The notes below the pieces were generated by a model that worked only from the letters and a program-made list of their open reading frames with translations, did no database searches and was not told the origin of the DNA. Of a DNA stretch of 64,000 nt, positions 1-8,700 are shown in pieces (the stretch's first letter is position 1; the number at the start of each line of letters is the position of its first letter). Position numbers and translations under genes: made by a program. The DNA is from Bacteroidales bacterium (lineage in GTDB: Bacteria > Bacteroidota > Bacteroidia > Bacteroidales > P3), in NCBI GenBank assembly GCA_016296345.1, contig JAEDJL010000003.1:12427-76426 (forward strand). Reading direction: 5' to 3'.

Positions 1-267
1 TGTTTTGTTTGCAACTTCCACTGTGTCGTTTTTGTAACCTGTGAAGCTGAAAACCAACTTTGTGTGTTTGTTGTTCTTTTTCTCTATTTTGAAATTGCCG
101 TCTATGTCGGTGATTGTTCCTCCGCCTCCCTGCAACCAGTAAACGTTACAGCTCGGAAGGGTTTCCTTTGTCTTGTTGTCAAAAACCTTTCCCGTGATAG
201 TCTGAGCTGCTGCACCGAAGGCAAGAAAGCACAGCACCGAAAGCATAAAAACTCTTTTGTTCATCAT
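1..267 (-). CDS. Outer-membrane receptor with carboxypeptidase-like N-terminal domain (partial)
   Basis: The reading frame starts at ATG 267 (a second ATG is at 264) and is open to the window edge, so only about 89 residues are present. A signal peptide (MNKRVFMLSVLCFLAFGAAA, cut before QT) is followed by a CarboxypepD_reg-like beta-sandwich with the typical TITGKVFDNKT start and GTITDIDGNF turn. This arrangement is known from TonB-dependent receptors and related T9SS or SusC-like outer-membrane proteins of Bacteroidota, where the domain sits in the periplasm ahead of the plug. The barrel is outside the window, so a non-receptor protein carrying this domain remains possible. A 21-bp repeat array lies immediately upstream. 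Confidence 0.7.
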   Translation of the reverse strand, partial: MMNKRVFMLSVLCFLAFGAAAQTITGKVFDNKTKETLPSCNVYWLQGGGGTITDIDGNFKIEKKNNKHTKLVFSFTGYKNDTVEVANKT

Positions 268-323
268 GTTTGATTTGTTTGATTTCATACCTTAGACACC
301 CCTTTTGAGGATACCTTACAACA

Positions 324-397
324 AAACGCCGTTTCAGCGAAATAAAACGGCGTTTTGTTCTGCTGAAACGCCGATTTATTTTACCAAAACGGCGTTT
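324..397. repeat. 21-bp-period palindrome array, locus 1 (4 units)
   Basis: Four copies of AAACGSCGTTT are centred at 329, 350, 371 and 392, exactly 21 bp apart; the third ends GATT. The central bases alternate C,G,C,G, so neighbouring units are perfect reverse complements. The 10-bp spacers resemble TGTTCTGCTG. It sits between the starts/ends of two minus-strand genes. Confidence 0.9.
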
Positions 398-455
398 CAT
401 TTTACCAACTTCTTATTTTCTTATTTTCAATCGAATAGATAGAGTATTTTATCTT

Positions 456-1226
456 CTAAAACCTGTCCCAATCTTTGGCAACGGGGAATTTTGTTCTGAA
501 ATCGGTCAAGCGATCCTTGTCCAAGTTGGCATAACAAACCTGTTCGCCGTCTTCGTCTGCAACAACCAACAATTTGCCTTTGAAATCCCTTACGACAGAG
601 TGTCCTTGGTAGTTGTTGCCTTGGTTATCCATTCCGCAGCGATTTACTCCCACAACATAGGCTTGGTTCTCTATCGAACGGGCTTCAAGCAACACGTCCC
701 ATTGACTTATTCTTAAATCCGTCCAACTTGCAACGCATAAAAGAATATCGTAATCGAACTCGCCTTCTTGGTATTTGTTTCTTGCCCAAAGCGGAAAACG
801 TATGTCGTAACAAGTTATCAGTTTTATCTTCCAGCCCTTATATTCCAAAATGAGGTGCTTATTTCCGGGTGTTATCACCTTTGGTTCTTTTGAAAGGCAG
901 AAAAGGTGTGCCTTGTCATAGTATTGGATGCTGTTTTCAGTAACAAAGAAATGACGATTGTAGTAGTTCTCTCCCTCTTTTATGAAAAGACCTCCCGAAA
1001 CCGCCATGTGCCTTTGCTCTGCAAGCTCTTTCATAAATTCCAATCCCTTTGAGGCTTCCATTGTTTCGGCATATTCGGTATCCATTGTGAAGCCTCCGGC
1101 AAACATTTCGGGCAACACCAACAAGTCGGTGTCCCAATCAAGTTTTGAAAGTATGGAACGATACCTCAAAAGGTTCTCGTCAATTTTGTTATCCTTCGTG
1201 TTTGCTTGAAAAATTGCTATTTTCAT
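456..1226 (-). CDS. Nitrilase-family amidase (omega-amidase / YafV-like)
   Basis: A 256-residue carbon-nitrogen hydrolase. The catalytic triad is visible: Glu in VLPEMFAGGF (about residue 40), Lys in YDKAHLF (about 106) and Cys in LITCYDIRFP (about 140). The length and these motifs fit the YafV/Nit2 omega-amidase group, which hydrolyses alpha-ketoglutaramate or similar omega-amides in the cytoplasm as metabolite repair. It is the last gene of a minus-strand run ribF - LRR protein - amidase and starts 43 bp after the LRR gene ends. The substrate cannot be fixed from sequence; the family assignment is firm. Confidence 0.85.
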   Translation of the reverse strand: MKIAIFQANTKDNKIDENLLRYRSILSKLDWDTDLLVLPEMFAGGFTMDTEYAETMEASKGLEFMKELAEQRHMAVSGGLFIKEGENYYNRHFFVTENSIQYYDKAHLFCLSKEPKVITPGNKHLILEYKGWKIKLITCYDIRFPLWARNKYQEGEFDYDILLCVASWTDLRISQWDVLLEARSIENQAYVVGVNRCGMDNQGNNYQGHSVVRDFKGKLLVVADEDGEQVCYANLDKDRLTDFRTKFPVAKDWDRF

Positions 1227-1269
1227 TCTCTTTATCGGTATTATTTTGTAATCAATTCTTTGTTTTGAT

Positions 1270-1788
1270 TTATCGACCCGAGCCGCAGTTGCACGGATGG
1301 TCCATTCTGATTTTTGCCAAAGGAAATAAGAGTTTTATGGCTTTTTGTTCCTTGAGTGTCATTTGAATAGCTCTCATGTCCAAGTAGCGTAAGTCCCATT
1401 TGGAAAGGGCTTGTGGCAAATTTCTGCAAGGATTGTCCCACATTATGAGGCTGTCTATCGACAGGCAGGCGAGACTTTCGGGAAGTGTTTCTATGTAATT
1501 GGACGACAAATCCAAGTATGTGAGTTTTGAAAGAAGAGAAAGGCTGTCCAAATTGCCCGAAAGGCTGTTGCGAGAGAGTATCAACTTTTTCAAATCTTTG
1601 AACTCGAACAACTCGGGCGGTAATTGTTTGAGACGACTTTTCGACAAATCCAAACACTCCACGCATTCGCCCGACTGCTTTGCCTGCTCGATGGATTTGA
1701 AACACCTTTGAGCCGACGCTCCTGCCGAAACCGCAATGCCAATCATGCACGCAAAACTACAAATCACCCAAAATTTTCTTTGCTTCAT
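1270..1788 (-). CDS. Small exported leucine-rich-repeat protein
   Basis: 172 residues. An N-terminal signal sequence (about residues 1-26, ending GASAQ) is followed by LRRs of the LxxLxLSxNxLxxLPxxL type from about residue 45 to 120 (LKKLILSRNSLSG, LTYLDLSSNYIETLP, IDSLIMWDNPCRNLP). The C terminus is Cys-rich (HPCNCGSGR). LRRs of this kind mediate protein-protein contacts; the partner is unknown. The start overlaps the 3' end of ribF by 32 bp, so it is probably co-transcribed and translationally coupled. No T9SS sorting domain is visible, so a periplasmic location is likely. Confidence 0.75.
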   Translation of the reverse strand: MKQRKFWVICSFACMIGIAVSAGASAQRCFKSIEQAKQSGECVECLDLSKSRLKQLPPELFEFKDLKKLILSRNSLSGNLDSLSLLSKLTYLDLSSNYIETLPESLACLSIDSLIMWDNPCRNLPQALSKWDLRYLDMRAIQMTLKEQKAIKLLFPLAKIRMDHPCNCGSGR

Positions 1789-2686
1789 CGCAATCTTTTT
1801 CTATCTGCTGTTTTAGTTCGTCCAAAGTCTCGAAACCCTTTTGGCAACGCAGGTATTCGATAAATTCTATCTCGATTTGTTTGCGGTAAATCTGCTCCGA
1901 AAAATTCAAGATATGCACTTCGCAACTTCTTTCGGCTTGGTCGATTGTGGGTTTGCCGCCCAAGTTCAGCACTCCGCCATATTGCCTGCCCTCATGCAGC
2001 ACTCTGACTGCATAAACTCCGTCTTTTGGTAAGAGCTTTTCGGGATTTGGAGCTATGTTTGCGGTAGGAAAGCCGATTTGTCTGCCGATTTGTCTGCCTG
2101 CTTCTACATTTCCACAGATTGAATAGGGCTTTGAGAGCATCTTTTGAGCCAAAGACACATTTCCTTCTGCCAATAGTTTGCGTATCCGGGTCGAAGAGAC
2201 TTCCAAACCTTCGCAAAGCACCTTGCAATCGCTTCGTCGTACTCTCACTCCTTTGTATTCTCCTTTTGAAACGATGTCGTCAAACTCTCTGCTGCCTTTT
2301 CGTCCGAAGCGATTGTCGTATCCGACCAACACCTCGCAGGGATTGATTTTTTCGATGAGCAAATCCAAAAATTTTGAGGCTTCCAAAGATGCCAACTGCT
2401 TGTCAAAATTCAGCCAAAGCAACCAATCTGCTCCGCAAGAGGCGATTTTTTGCACTCTTTCGTCCTGTGTGTCAAGCAAAGCGAAACCTCCGTCTGTTGC
2501 TCCGAGAACTTGGCGAGGGTGAACGGGGAAAGAAACCACCACACTCTCTGTATTGTCGGCAGAAGAAAGCGATACCAATTCGTGCAACAAGCATCTGTGT
2601 CCGGAATGTACCCCGTCAAACATTCCGATTGTCAAAAAGGGACGCTTGTCCGACAACTTATACTTTTCAAACGCAATATCTTTCAA
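1757..2686 (-). CDS. ribF: Bifunctional riboflavin kinase / FAD synthetase
   Basis: Makes FMN and FAD from riboflavin. The N-terminal nucleotidyltransferase motif is TIGMFDGVHSGH and the C-terminal kinase signature is GFPTANIAP, in the usual order and spacing. The frame has no ATG before GMFDG. A TTG at 2734 lies inside the -7 element (TACCTTTG, 2732-2739 on the minus strand) and cannot be in the mRNA, so I chose TTG 2686, preceded by AAAGAGAGA and giving 309 residues, the usual family length. It leads the ribF-LRR-amidase run and is divergent from the PorE-like gene. The function is certain; the start is inferred. Confidence 0.92.
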   Translation of the reverse strand: MKDIAFEKYKLSDKRPFLTIGMFDGVHSGHRCLLHELVSLSSADNTESVVVSFPVHPRQVLGATDGGFALLDTQDERVQKIASCGADWLLWLNFDKQLASLEASKFLDLLIEKINPCEVLVGYDNRFGRKGSREFDDIVSKGEYKGVRVRRSDCKVLCEGLEVSSTRIRKLLAEGNVSLAQKMLSKPYSICGNVEAGRQIGRQIGFPTANIAPNPEKLLPKDGVYAVRVLHEGRQYGGVLNLGGKPTIDQAERSCEVHILNFSEQIYRKQIEIEFIEYLRCQKGFETLDELKQQIEKDCDEAKKILGDL

Positions 2687-2731
2687 ATTTTGTCTCTCTT
2701 TTTTGAATTTAACTTCGTCGAAAAACGCCTG

Positions 2732-2842
2732 CAAAGGTAAGAAAACAAAACCGAACAGCCGTAAAACAGGGCGTTATTTCGGCTTTTGGAGCAATTTTAA
2801 GGGCTTAAACATTTTGATTTACGCCACTTTATCGTATCTTTG
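2732..2842. promoter_or_regulatory. Divergent promoters for ribF and the PorE-like operon
   Basis: On the minus strand TACCTTTG (2732-2739) faces ribF; on the plus strand TATCTTTG (2835-2842) faces the PorE-like gene, 20 bp before its ATG. Both match the Bacteroidota -7 consensus TAnnTTTG. Confidence 0.7.
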
Positions 2843-2862
2843 CACACAAAGAATTGAGTGAT

Positions 2863-4767
2863 ATGGTTCGACAATATATTATAGTGGCGATTGCGTTGTT
2901 TTCTTGCTCGGTTTGTTTGGCTCAAAGCAAGGCTGACAAAGATTTTGAGAAGATAAGAACTCTTCTTATCAGGCAAGAGAATGACAAAGCAGAGAAACAA
3001 CTTCTCAAAATGGTAGAAAAATATCCCGACTACCTGCCTGCACAGCTTGCCTTGGGCGAAGTGTATTTTGTTTCGGGCAACCATGCTCTTGCAAAGCCAT
3101 ATCTGCTTTTTGTTGCCTCGAATGACCCTGCCTTTGACCCAAATTGCCACATCAAATTGGCAGATATATATGAAAAGGAAGGCAAGACAGACAGTTGTGA
3201 GGCTGCTTTGAGAAATTATCTTGCCTTTTCGCCCGACAGAGAGCCTTATTTGAAAAAGCGAAAAGAAGTTCAACACCGCACAGACTGCCTCTTGTTTCGC
3301 AAAGAGGCTGTTTCCAATCCCGTAAACTTCGCTCCATACAATTTGGGGGCTGACATAAACAGCCAATTTGACGAATACCTGCCCACAATTACCGCCGACG
3401 AAAGTTCATTGCTCTTTACGCGAAGAGAGAAAGACCCTTTGACAAACAAATACGAAGAAGGATTTTATCTTTCCAAGGCAACAAATGGTCAATGGCAGAA
3501 AGCAGAACTGCTGCCCGGCGTTCTCAATTCGCAATTCAACGAGGGAGCAGCCTGTATCTCCCCCGACGGACGCTATATCTACTTTACAAGATGCCATGCT
3601 CCCGACGGAGTCGGCAGTTGCGACATTTATCGAAGCGAGAAAAAGGGAGATAGCTGGGGCGAAGCCGAAAATCTCGGAACAAATGTAAATTCTGCCTCAT
3701 GGGACGCCCAACCTACGATAGCCTCTGACGGAAGAACTCTCTTTTTTGCTTCCAATCGTCCGGGCGGAATGGGCGAAAGCGACATTTATTTCACATATCT
3801 GAAAGACGATGGCTCGTGGACAAAAGCCAAAAACTGCGGTGAAATCATCAATACCGAGGGTAAGGAAATTTCTCCTTTCATTCACCCCTCCAATCAGGTG
3901 CTTTACTTTGCTTCAAACTACCATTGCGGAATGGGAGGCTTGGATATATTTTACTCACAAATCGAAAACGGCAAATTTCTTCCCCCTCAAAATATGGGAT
4001 ACCCCATAAACACAGCCTCAGACGAGAGTTGCCTGATTGTATCTGCACAAGGCGATTATGCCATTTACGCAAGGCAGAGAGACGAAGGCAGAGGCGGCTT
4101 GGATTTGTACGCCTTTGAGCTTGACAAGAGCCTGCGTCCGCCTGCTGTTACTTACGTTTGCGGAAAGATAACGGACTTTGAGAGTGGCAAGGCGGTAAGG
4201 GCAAAAATCGAGGTGAGAAATCTCGATAACACAAAGGTGGTTTGCTCTGCCATGTCGGACGATAGAAGCGGCGAATACTTGGTTTGTCTTCCTGTCGGTG
4301 CAGATTATGCTTTCTCGGCGTCATCTGAGGGCTACCTTTTCCACTCCGAGAATTTTTCTCTCAAAACTTCGGACGGCAAGACCCCATACCAAAAAGACAT
4401 AGCGATGAAACAAATCAGCATCGGCTCGTCTTTGGTTCTCAACAACATATTTTACTCTACTGCAAGCAGCTCTCTGCTCAAAGAATCCTTTGCCGAGTTA
4501 AATACTTTGGTGAAATTGTTGGACGAAAACCCTTCTCTGAAAGTTGAAATCGAGGGTCATACAGACAATGTGGGCAGTGAACAATACAACAACAAGCTTT
4601 CGCAAGAGCGAGCCGACGCAGTAAAAAACTATTTGGTCGAAAAAGGCATAGCCGAGAGCCGTCTGAAAAGTCGCGGATATGGTTTTACCAAACCGATTGC
4701 CGACAACAGTACGGAAGAAGGACGGGCAAAAAACAGAAGAACTCAAATAAGGATAACAGAAAGATAG
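2863..4767 (+). CDS. PorE-like OmpA-family protein (TPR, beta-propeller, CRD, OmpA)
   Basis: 634 residues from ATG 2863; a TTG 9 bp upstream is less likely because the promoter is only 20 bp away. Order of parts: signal peptide (ends CLAQ), TPR-like helices (about 25-130), PD40/WD40-like blades with repeated SPDGRYIYFT, ASDGRTLFFAS and DIYF motifs (about 160-430), a carboxypeptidase regulatory-like domain (about 435-515), and an OmpA peptidoglycan-binding domain (GHTDNVGS...NRRTQIRI, about 525-634). This is the architecture of T9SS component PorE, which links the secretion machinery to peptidoglycan. The paralogue family is large in Bacteroidota, so PorE itself is probable, not proven. The T9SS cargo gene two positions downstream supports a secretion role. 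Confidence 0.8.
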   Translation: MVRQYIIVAIALFSCSVCLAQSKADKDFEKIRTLLIRQENDKAEKQLLKMVEKYPDYLPAQLALGEVYFVSGNHALAKPYLLFVASNDPAFDPNCHIKLADIYEKEGKTDSCEAALRNYLAFSPDREPYLKKRKEVQHRTDCLLFRKEAVSNPVNFAPYNLGADINSQFDEYLPTITADESSLLFTRREKDPLTNKYEEGFYLSKATNGQWQKAELLPGVLNSQFNEGAACISPDGRYIYFTRCHAPDGVGSCDIYRSEKKGDSWGEAENLGTNVNSASWDAQPTIASDGRTLFFASNRPGGMGESDIYFTYLKDDGSWTKAKNCGEIINTEGKEISPFIHPSNQVLYFASNYHCGMGGLDIFYSQIENGKFLPPQNMGYPINTASDESCLIVSAQGDYAIYARQRDEGRGGLDLYAFELDKSLRPPAVTYVCGKITDFESGKAVRAKIEVRNLDNTKVVCSAMSDDRSGEYLVCLPVGADYAFSASSEGYLFHSENFSLKTSDGKTPYQKDIAMKQISIGSSLVLNNIFYSTASSSLLKESFAELNTLVKLLDENPSLKVEIEGHTDNVGSEQYNNKLSQERADAVKNYLVEKGIAESRLKSRGYGFTKPIADNSTEEGRAKNRRTQIRITER

Positions 4768-4768
4768 A

Positions 4769-5692
4769 ATGACAGAGCAAAAACACGATTTGGAAGGATT
4801 GGATTTGATTTCCTTTTTCGGAGTGAACGAAAAGAACCTCAATTTTTTGAGGATATTGTTTCCACGCTTGGTTTTGGTACAACGCAACTGCTCTTTGATT
4901 GTCAGAGGCGGCAAAGAAGATATGCAGGAGTTTGAAACATTTTTTCAAGACCTTGTTTGCCGTTACCACAGCGAGGGAACACTTGACGAAAACATCATTA
5001 TGCAAACCAAAAATGGCGAAACAATGCCACCGAAAGACGACGATGATGTTTTGGTTTATGCTTATGGCGGAGCAAAGATAAGAGCCAGAACAGCCAATCA
5101 GCGAAAAATGGTGGAGCAAATTGAGAAAAACGATATGCTTTTTGCTCTCGGACCTGCCGGAAGCGGCAAAACCTATACTGCGGTGGCACTTGCGGTCAGG
5201 GCTTTGAAGTCCAAGCAGGTCAAAAGGATAGTTCTTACTCGTCCTGCGGTCGAAGCAGGAGAAAATCTCGGCTTTCTGCCCGGCGACATGAGGGAAAAAC
5301 TCGACCCATACTTGCAACCGCTCTACGATGCACTCAGAGATATGTTGAGTACTCAGCGTTTGGAACGACTGATTGAAGACAGGACGATAGAGATTGCCCC
5401 TTTGGCATTCATGAGAGGACGAACGCTTGACAATGCCTTCGTGATTTTGGACGAGGCACAGAACTCTACGGCAAACCAATTAAAGATGTTTCTCACCAGA
5501 ATGGGCAGACATTCCAAGTTTATCATAACCGGCGACAGCACTCAGGTCGATTTGCCAAAAAATCAAACCTCCGGACTTATTCCGACGGTCGAAAGATTAA
5601 AGCACATCAAGGAAATCTCGATTGTAAACCTGACTTGCAGCGACATTGTGCGACATCCGTTGGTTACAAAGATAGTTGAGGCTTTGGATTGA
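4769..5692 (+). CDS. phoH: PhoH-family ATPase
   Basis: 307 residues; starts 1 bp after the upstream stop codon. The P-loop GPAGSGKTYTA (Walker A) and VILDEAQNST (Walker B) define the PhoH/PhoL family, cytoplasmic ATPases with RNA-helicase-like folds. An N-terminal KH-like extension (FFGVNEKNLNFLRILFPRLV) is typical of PhoL. The role in Bacteroidota is not well established. Placement between a PorE-like gene and a T9SS cargo gene is probably an operon of convenience. Confidence 0.9.
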   Translation: MTEQKHDLEGLDLISFFGVNEKNLNFLRILFPRLVLVQRNCSLIVRGGKEDMQEFETFFQDLVCRYHSEGTLDENIIMQTKNGETMPPKDDDDVLVYAYGGAKIRARTANQRKMVEQIEKNDMLFALGPAGSGKTYTAVALAVRALKSKQVKRIVLTRPAVEAGENLGFLPGDMREKLDPYLQPLYDALRDMLSTQRLERLIEDRTIEIAPLAFMRGRTLDNAFVILDEAQNSTANQLKMFLTRMGRHSKFIITGDSTQVDLPKNQTSGLIPTVERLKHIKEISIVNLTCSDIVRHPLVTKIVEALD

Positions 5693-5718
5693 GGCTTTTA
5701 CCAATACCACACAAGGAA

Positions 5719-8700
5719 ATGAAAAGATTGTTTTTTGCTCTTGTCATAGTTTTTTTTGCTTTTGAGAGTTTTTCTCAGTCGGTTATCCGTTTTGAACAAA
5801 ACAAGGGTCAATGGGAAGACCAAGTGCTTTATATGGCAAGGCTTGAGGGCGGATTTGTTTTCGTCAGAGAAGACGGTTTGTTGTTCTCCTATTCTCCCAA
5901 TGTGCCGCACAATCATGATGCAACTTTGCAGCAGAGTAATCACTCGGGTCATGCCTTTTTGCTAAGACCGTTCGGAATGCAAAATACCAAGCCTTGTGCC
6001 ACCGACAGCCTGCAAGGATACAGCAACTACTTTATCGGCAACGACCCTTCCAAGTGGCAGAGCAATGTGGCGGCGTTTTCTACCATATTATATAAAGATG
6101 TATATAGCGGAATTGATTGGAAAATTTACTCCGACGGCGGAAGATTGAAACATGAGTTCATTGTAGCTCCCGGGGCTGACGTTTCGCAAATTCAAGTCGA
6201 ATACAGAGGTGTCGAAAGCATGAGTATAATCGACGGAAATTTGCATCTGAAACTCTCTGTCGGCACGGTAGTCGAGCAAAAGCCCGTTTCATTTCAGCAA
6301 AACGGCGATTTAATCGACCAAATCGGCGTTTCATTTCAGCAAAACGGCGTTTTGTTAAGCTATGATATTGAGACATTTAACCACGAGAAAGAATTGATAA
6401 TAGATCCCGAGCTTGTATTCTCGACTTATTCGGGTTCTGTGTCGGATAATTGGGGATTTACCGCAACCTATGACGATTATGGCAATCTCTATTCGGGTTC
6501 TATTGTTTCGGGAGTGTACTATCCCACAACCGAAGGAGCGTTCAGCGACAATTTTGGCGGAGTATGGGATTGTGCAATAACGAAATACTCTTCCGACGGC
6601 TCACAAATGATTTTTTCTACTTACCTTGGCGGCAGCTACAGCGAGATGCCACACAGCATGATAGTCGATTCTCGTGGCGATTTGATAGTTTTCGGAACTA
6701 CGGGCAGCTTTAATTTTCCCACAACCGAGTGTGCATACAGCCGTTGGTTCTCCGGAGGAACTGCGGTAACCTATGACGGAACTGTAACCTTTCCTCACGG
6801 AGTTGATATGTACATCAGCCGTTTCAGTTCGGACGGAACACAGCTCAATGCCTCAACCTACATTGGCGGAAGCGGCAATGACGGACTTAACTACCGCGAC
6901 CGCTACAACTCATCGCAACTCTTGACATACATAGGCAACGATTCGCTCTACGCAAACTACGGAGACGGAGCCAGAGGCGAGCTTATAACAGACGATAGAA
7001 ACAATATATATGTGGGAAGCAGCACTTTCTCTTCTGATTTTCCCACAACGGCAGGAGCTTTTCAAACCACATCGCACGGAGAGCAGGAAGGCGTGGTCTT
7101 AAAGTTGGATTACACCTTGGGAACTTTGCTTTTCTCCTCCTACATTGGCGGAAGCTCTGACGATGCCGTCTTCAGCATAGACACAGACGACCAATACAGA
7201 CTTTATGTTACCGGAGGAACGGTCTCAAACGACTTTCCGACAACACCGAACACCTACAACACCACCCACAACGGCGGAAGCACAGACGCATTCGTCGCCT
7301 TGGTGTCATACGATGGCTCTACGCTTCTTCGTTCCACCTATTTCGGTTCGTCAGAGTTTGATTTGTCCTATTTTGTTCGCACAGACCGCCACAACAATCC
7401 TCATATTTTCGGTCAGACAAAGGCAGAAGGAGCAACTCTTGTCCACAATGCACAATACAATATCCCAAACAGCGGTCAGTTCATAGCCAAATTCAAGCCT
7501 CTTTTGGACAGTTTGGAATTTAGTACGGTCTTTGGAACGGGCGATGGTCGCATAAACATTTCGCCAACCGGCTTTGCAGTCGATGTATGTGGCAGAATTT
7601 ATGCCTCGGGTTGGGGAAGAATGTTCAAATATCTGCCAAATCTGCCTCCTCAATTCGGAACAATGAATATGCAAACCACCTCCGATTGTTACCAAAGCAA
7701 TACCGACGGTCAGGATTTCTACATTATATCTTTACAAAACGATGCTTCTGCCTTGGATTATGCCACCTTTTTTGGAGAAGTCAGCACAACAAGTACCCGA
7801 GGAGCCGACCACGTCGATGGAGGTACCAGCCGGTTTGACAAAAAAGGCAATCTGTATCAAGTAGCCTGCGCAAGCTGCGGCGGAACAGACAATTTCCCTA
7901 TTTATCCTGCCAATGTGTGGAGCAGCGATAACGGTTCGACAAATTGCAATGCCGCTTCATTCAAATTTAATATTCATTCAGACTTTGCAGTTGCCGACTT
8001 CTCTATGCCGGACTTTGTTTGCTATCCCGACAGTGTGCGATTGGAAAACCGCGGACGGGCAGACAGATACCTATGGCTTTTTGGCGACGGAACATCTTCA
8101 ACCGAGACCAATCCCACACACCATTATGCTCAAAGCGGAACTTATACCATTACGCAGATTGCATACATGGACAACGCATGTCGAAGTTCCGACACACTCT
8201 CTCGCACAATCATTTTATTGGATAACCATACCGACACCCTTTCGGAGGTGATTGCCTGCGGCGGAGAGTTGGTTCAGATTGGTCTTACCGACTATCCGTC
8301 TTCCGATGTATCCTTTCAGTGGTATCCCCAGAGCGGTTTGAGCAGTCCGAACGTCCCCGACCCATATCTTTTGGTCTCTTTGCCTACCGATTATAGGCTT
8401 GTTATCACCACTTCTTCCTGCAACGATACACTCTTGCAGCCTATCAGGTTGAGGGATATGTCTATTGACCTTCCCGACACTATACATTATTGCAATCAAC
8501 CTTACTCTCTGCAACTTCCTTCGGACATTCCTTCGTCCTATTCGGTCAGTGCATCATGGCAAAGCTCTCCCGAAGAAGTTATTGCGGCAGTTGGAGGCGT
8601 CATAACGATAGAACAGTCTCTTTCATCTTGGTTATACATCAACATAACAGAGGGTAATTGCAGCGGAAGGGATAGTGTGTATATGGATTACGGCGGAGGC

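Noticed and set aside
324..397. CRISPR array
   Set aside because: The spacers are only 10 bp and are related to each other, the repeats are 11-bp palindromes, arrays have four units, and no cas genes are in the window.
179..400. Reading frames rich in RRF repeats (MKRRFGKINRRF type) here and at 11026-11265 and 26149-26361
   Set aside because: They are translations of the 21-bp repeat arrays; the heptad RRF pattern comes from the DNA period and no signal for translation is present.
1241..1750. 169-residue frame opposite the LRR register
   Set aside because: Same strand, alternative frame of the LRR gene; no conserved motif, no signal peptide and overlaps the true LRR protein completely.
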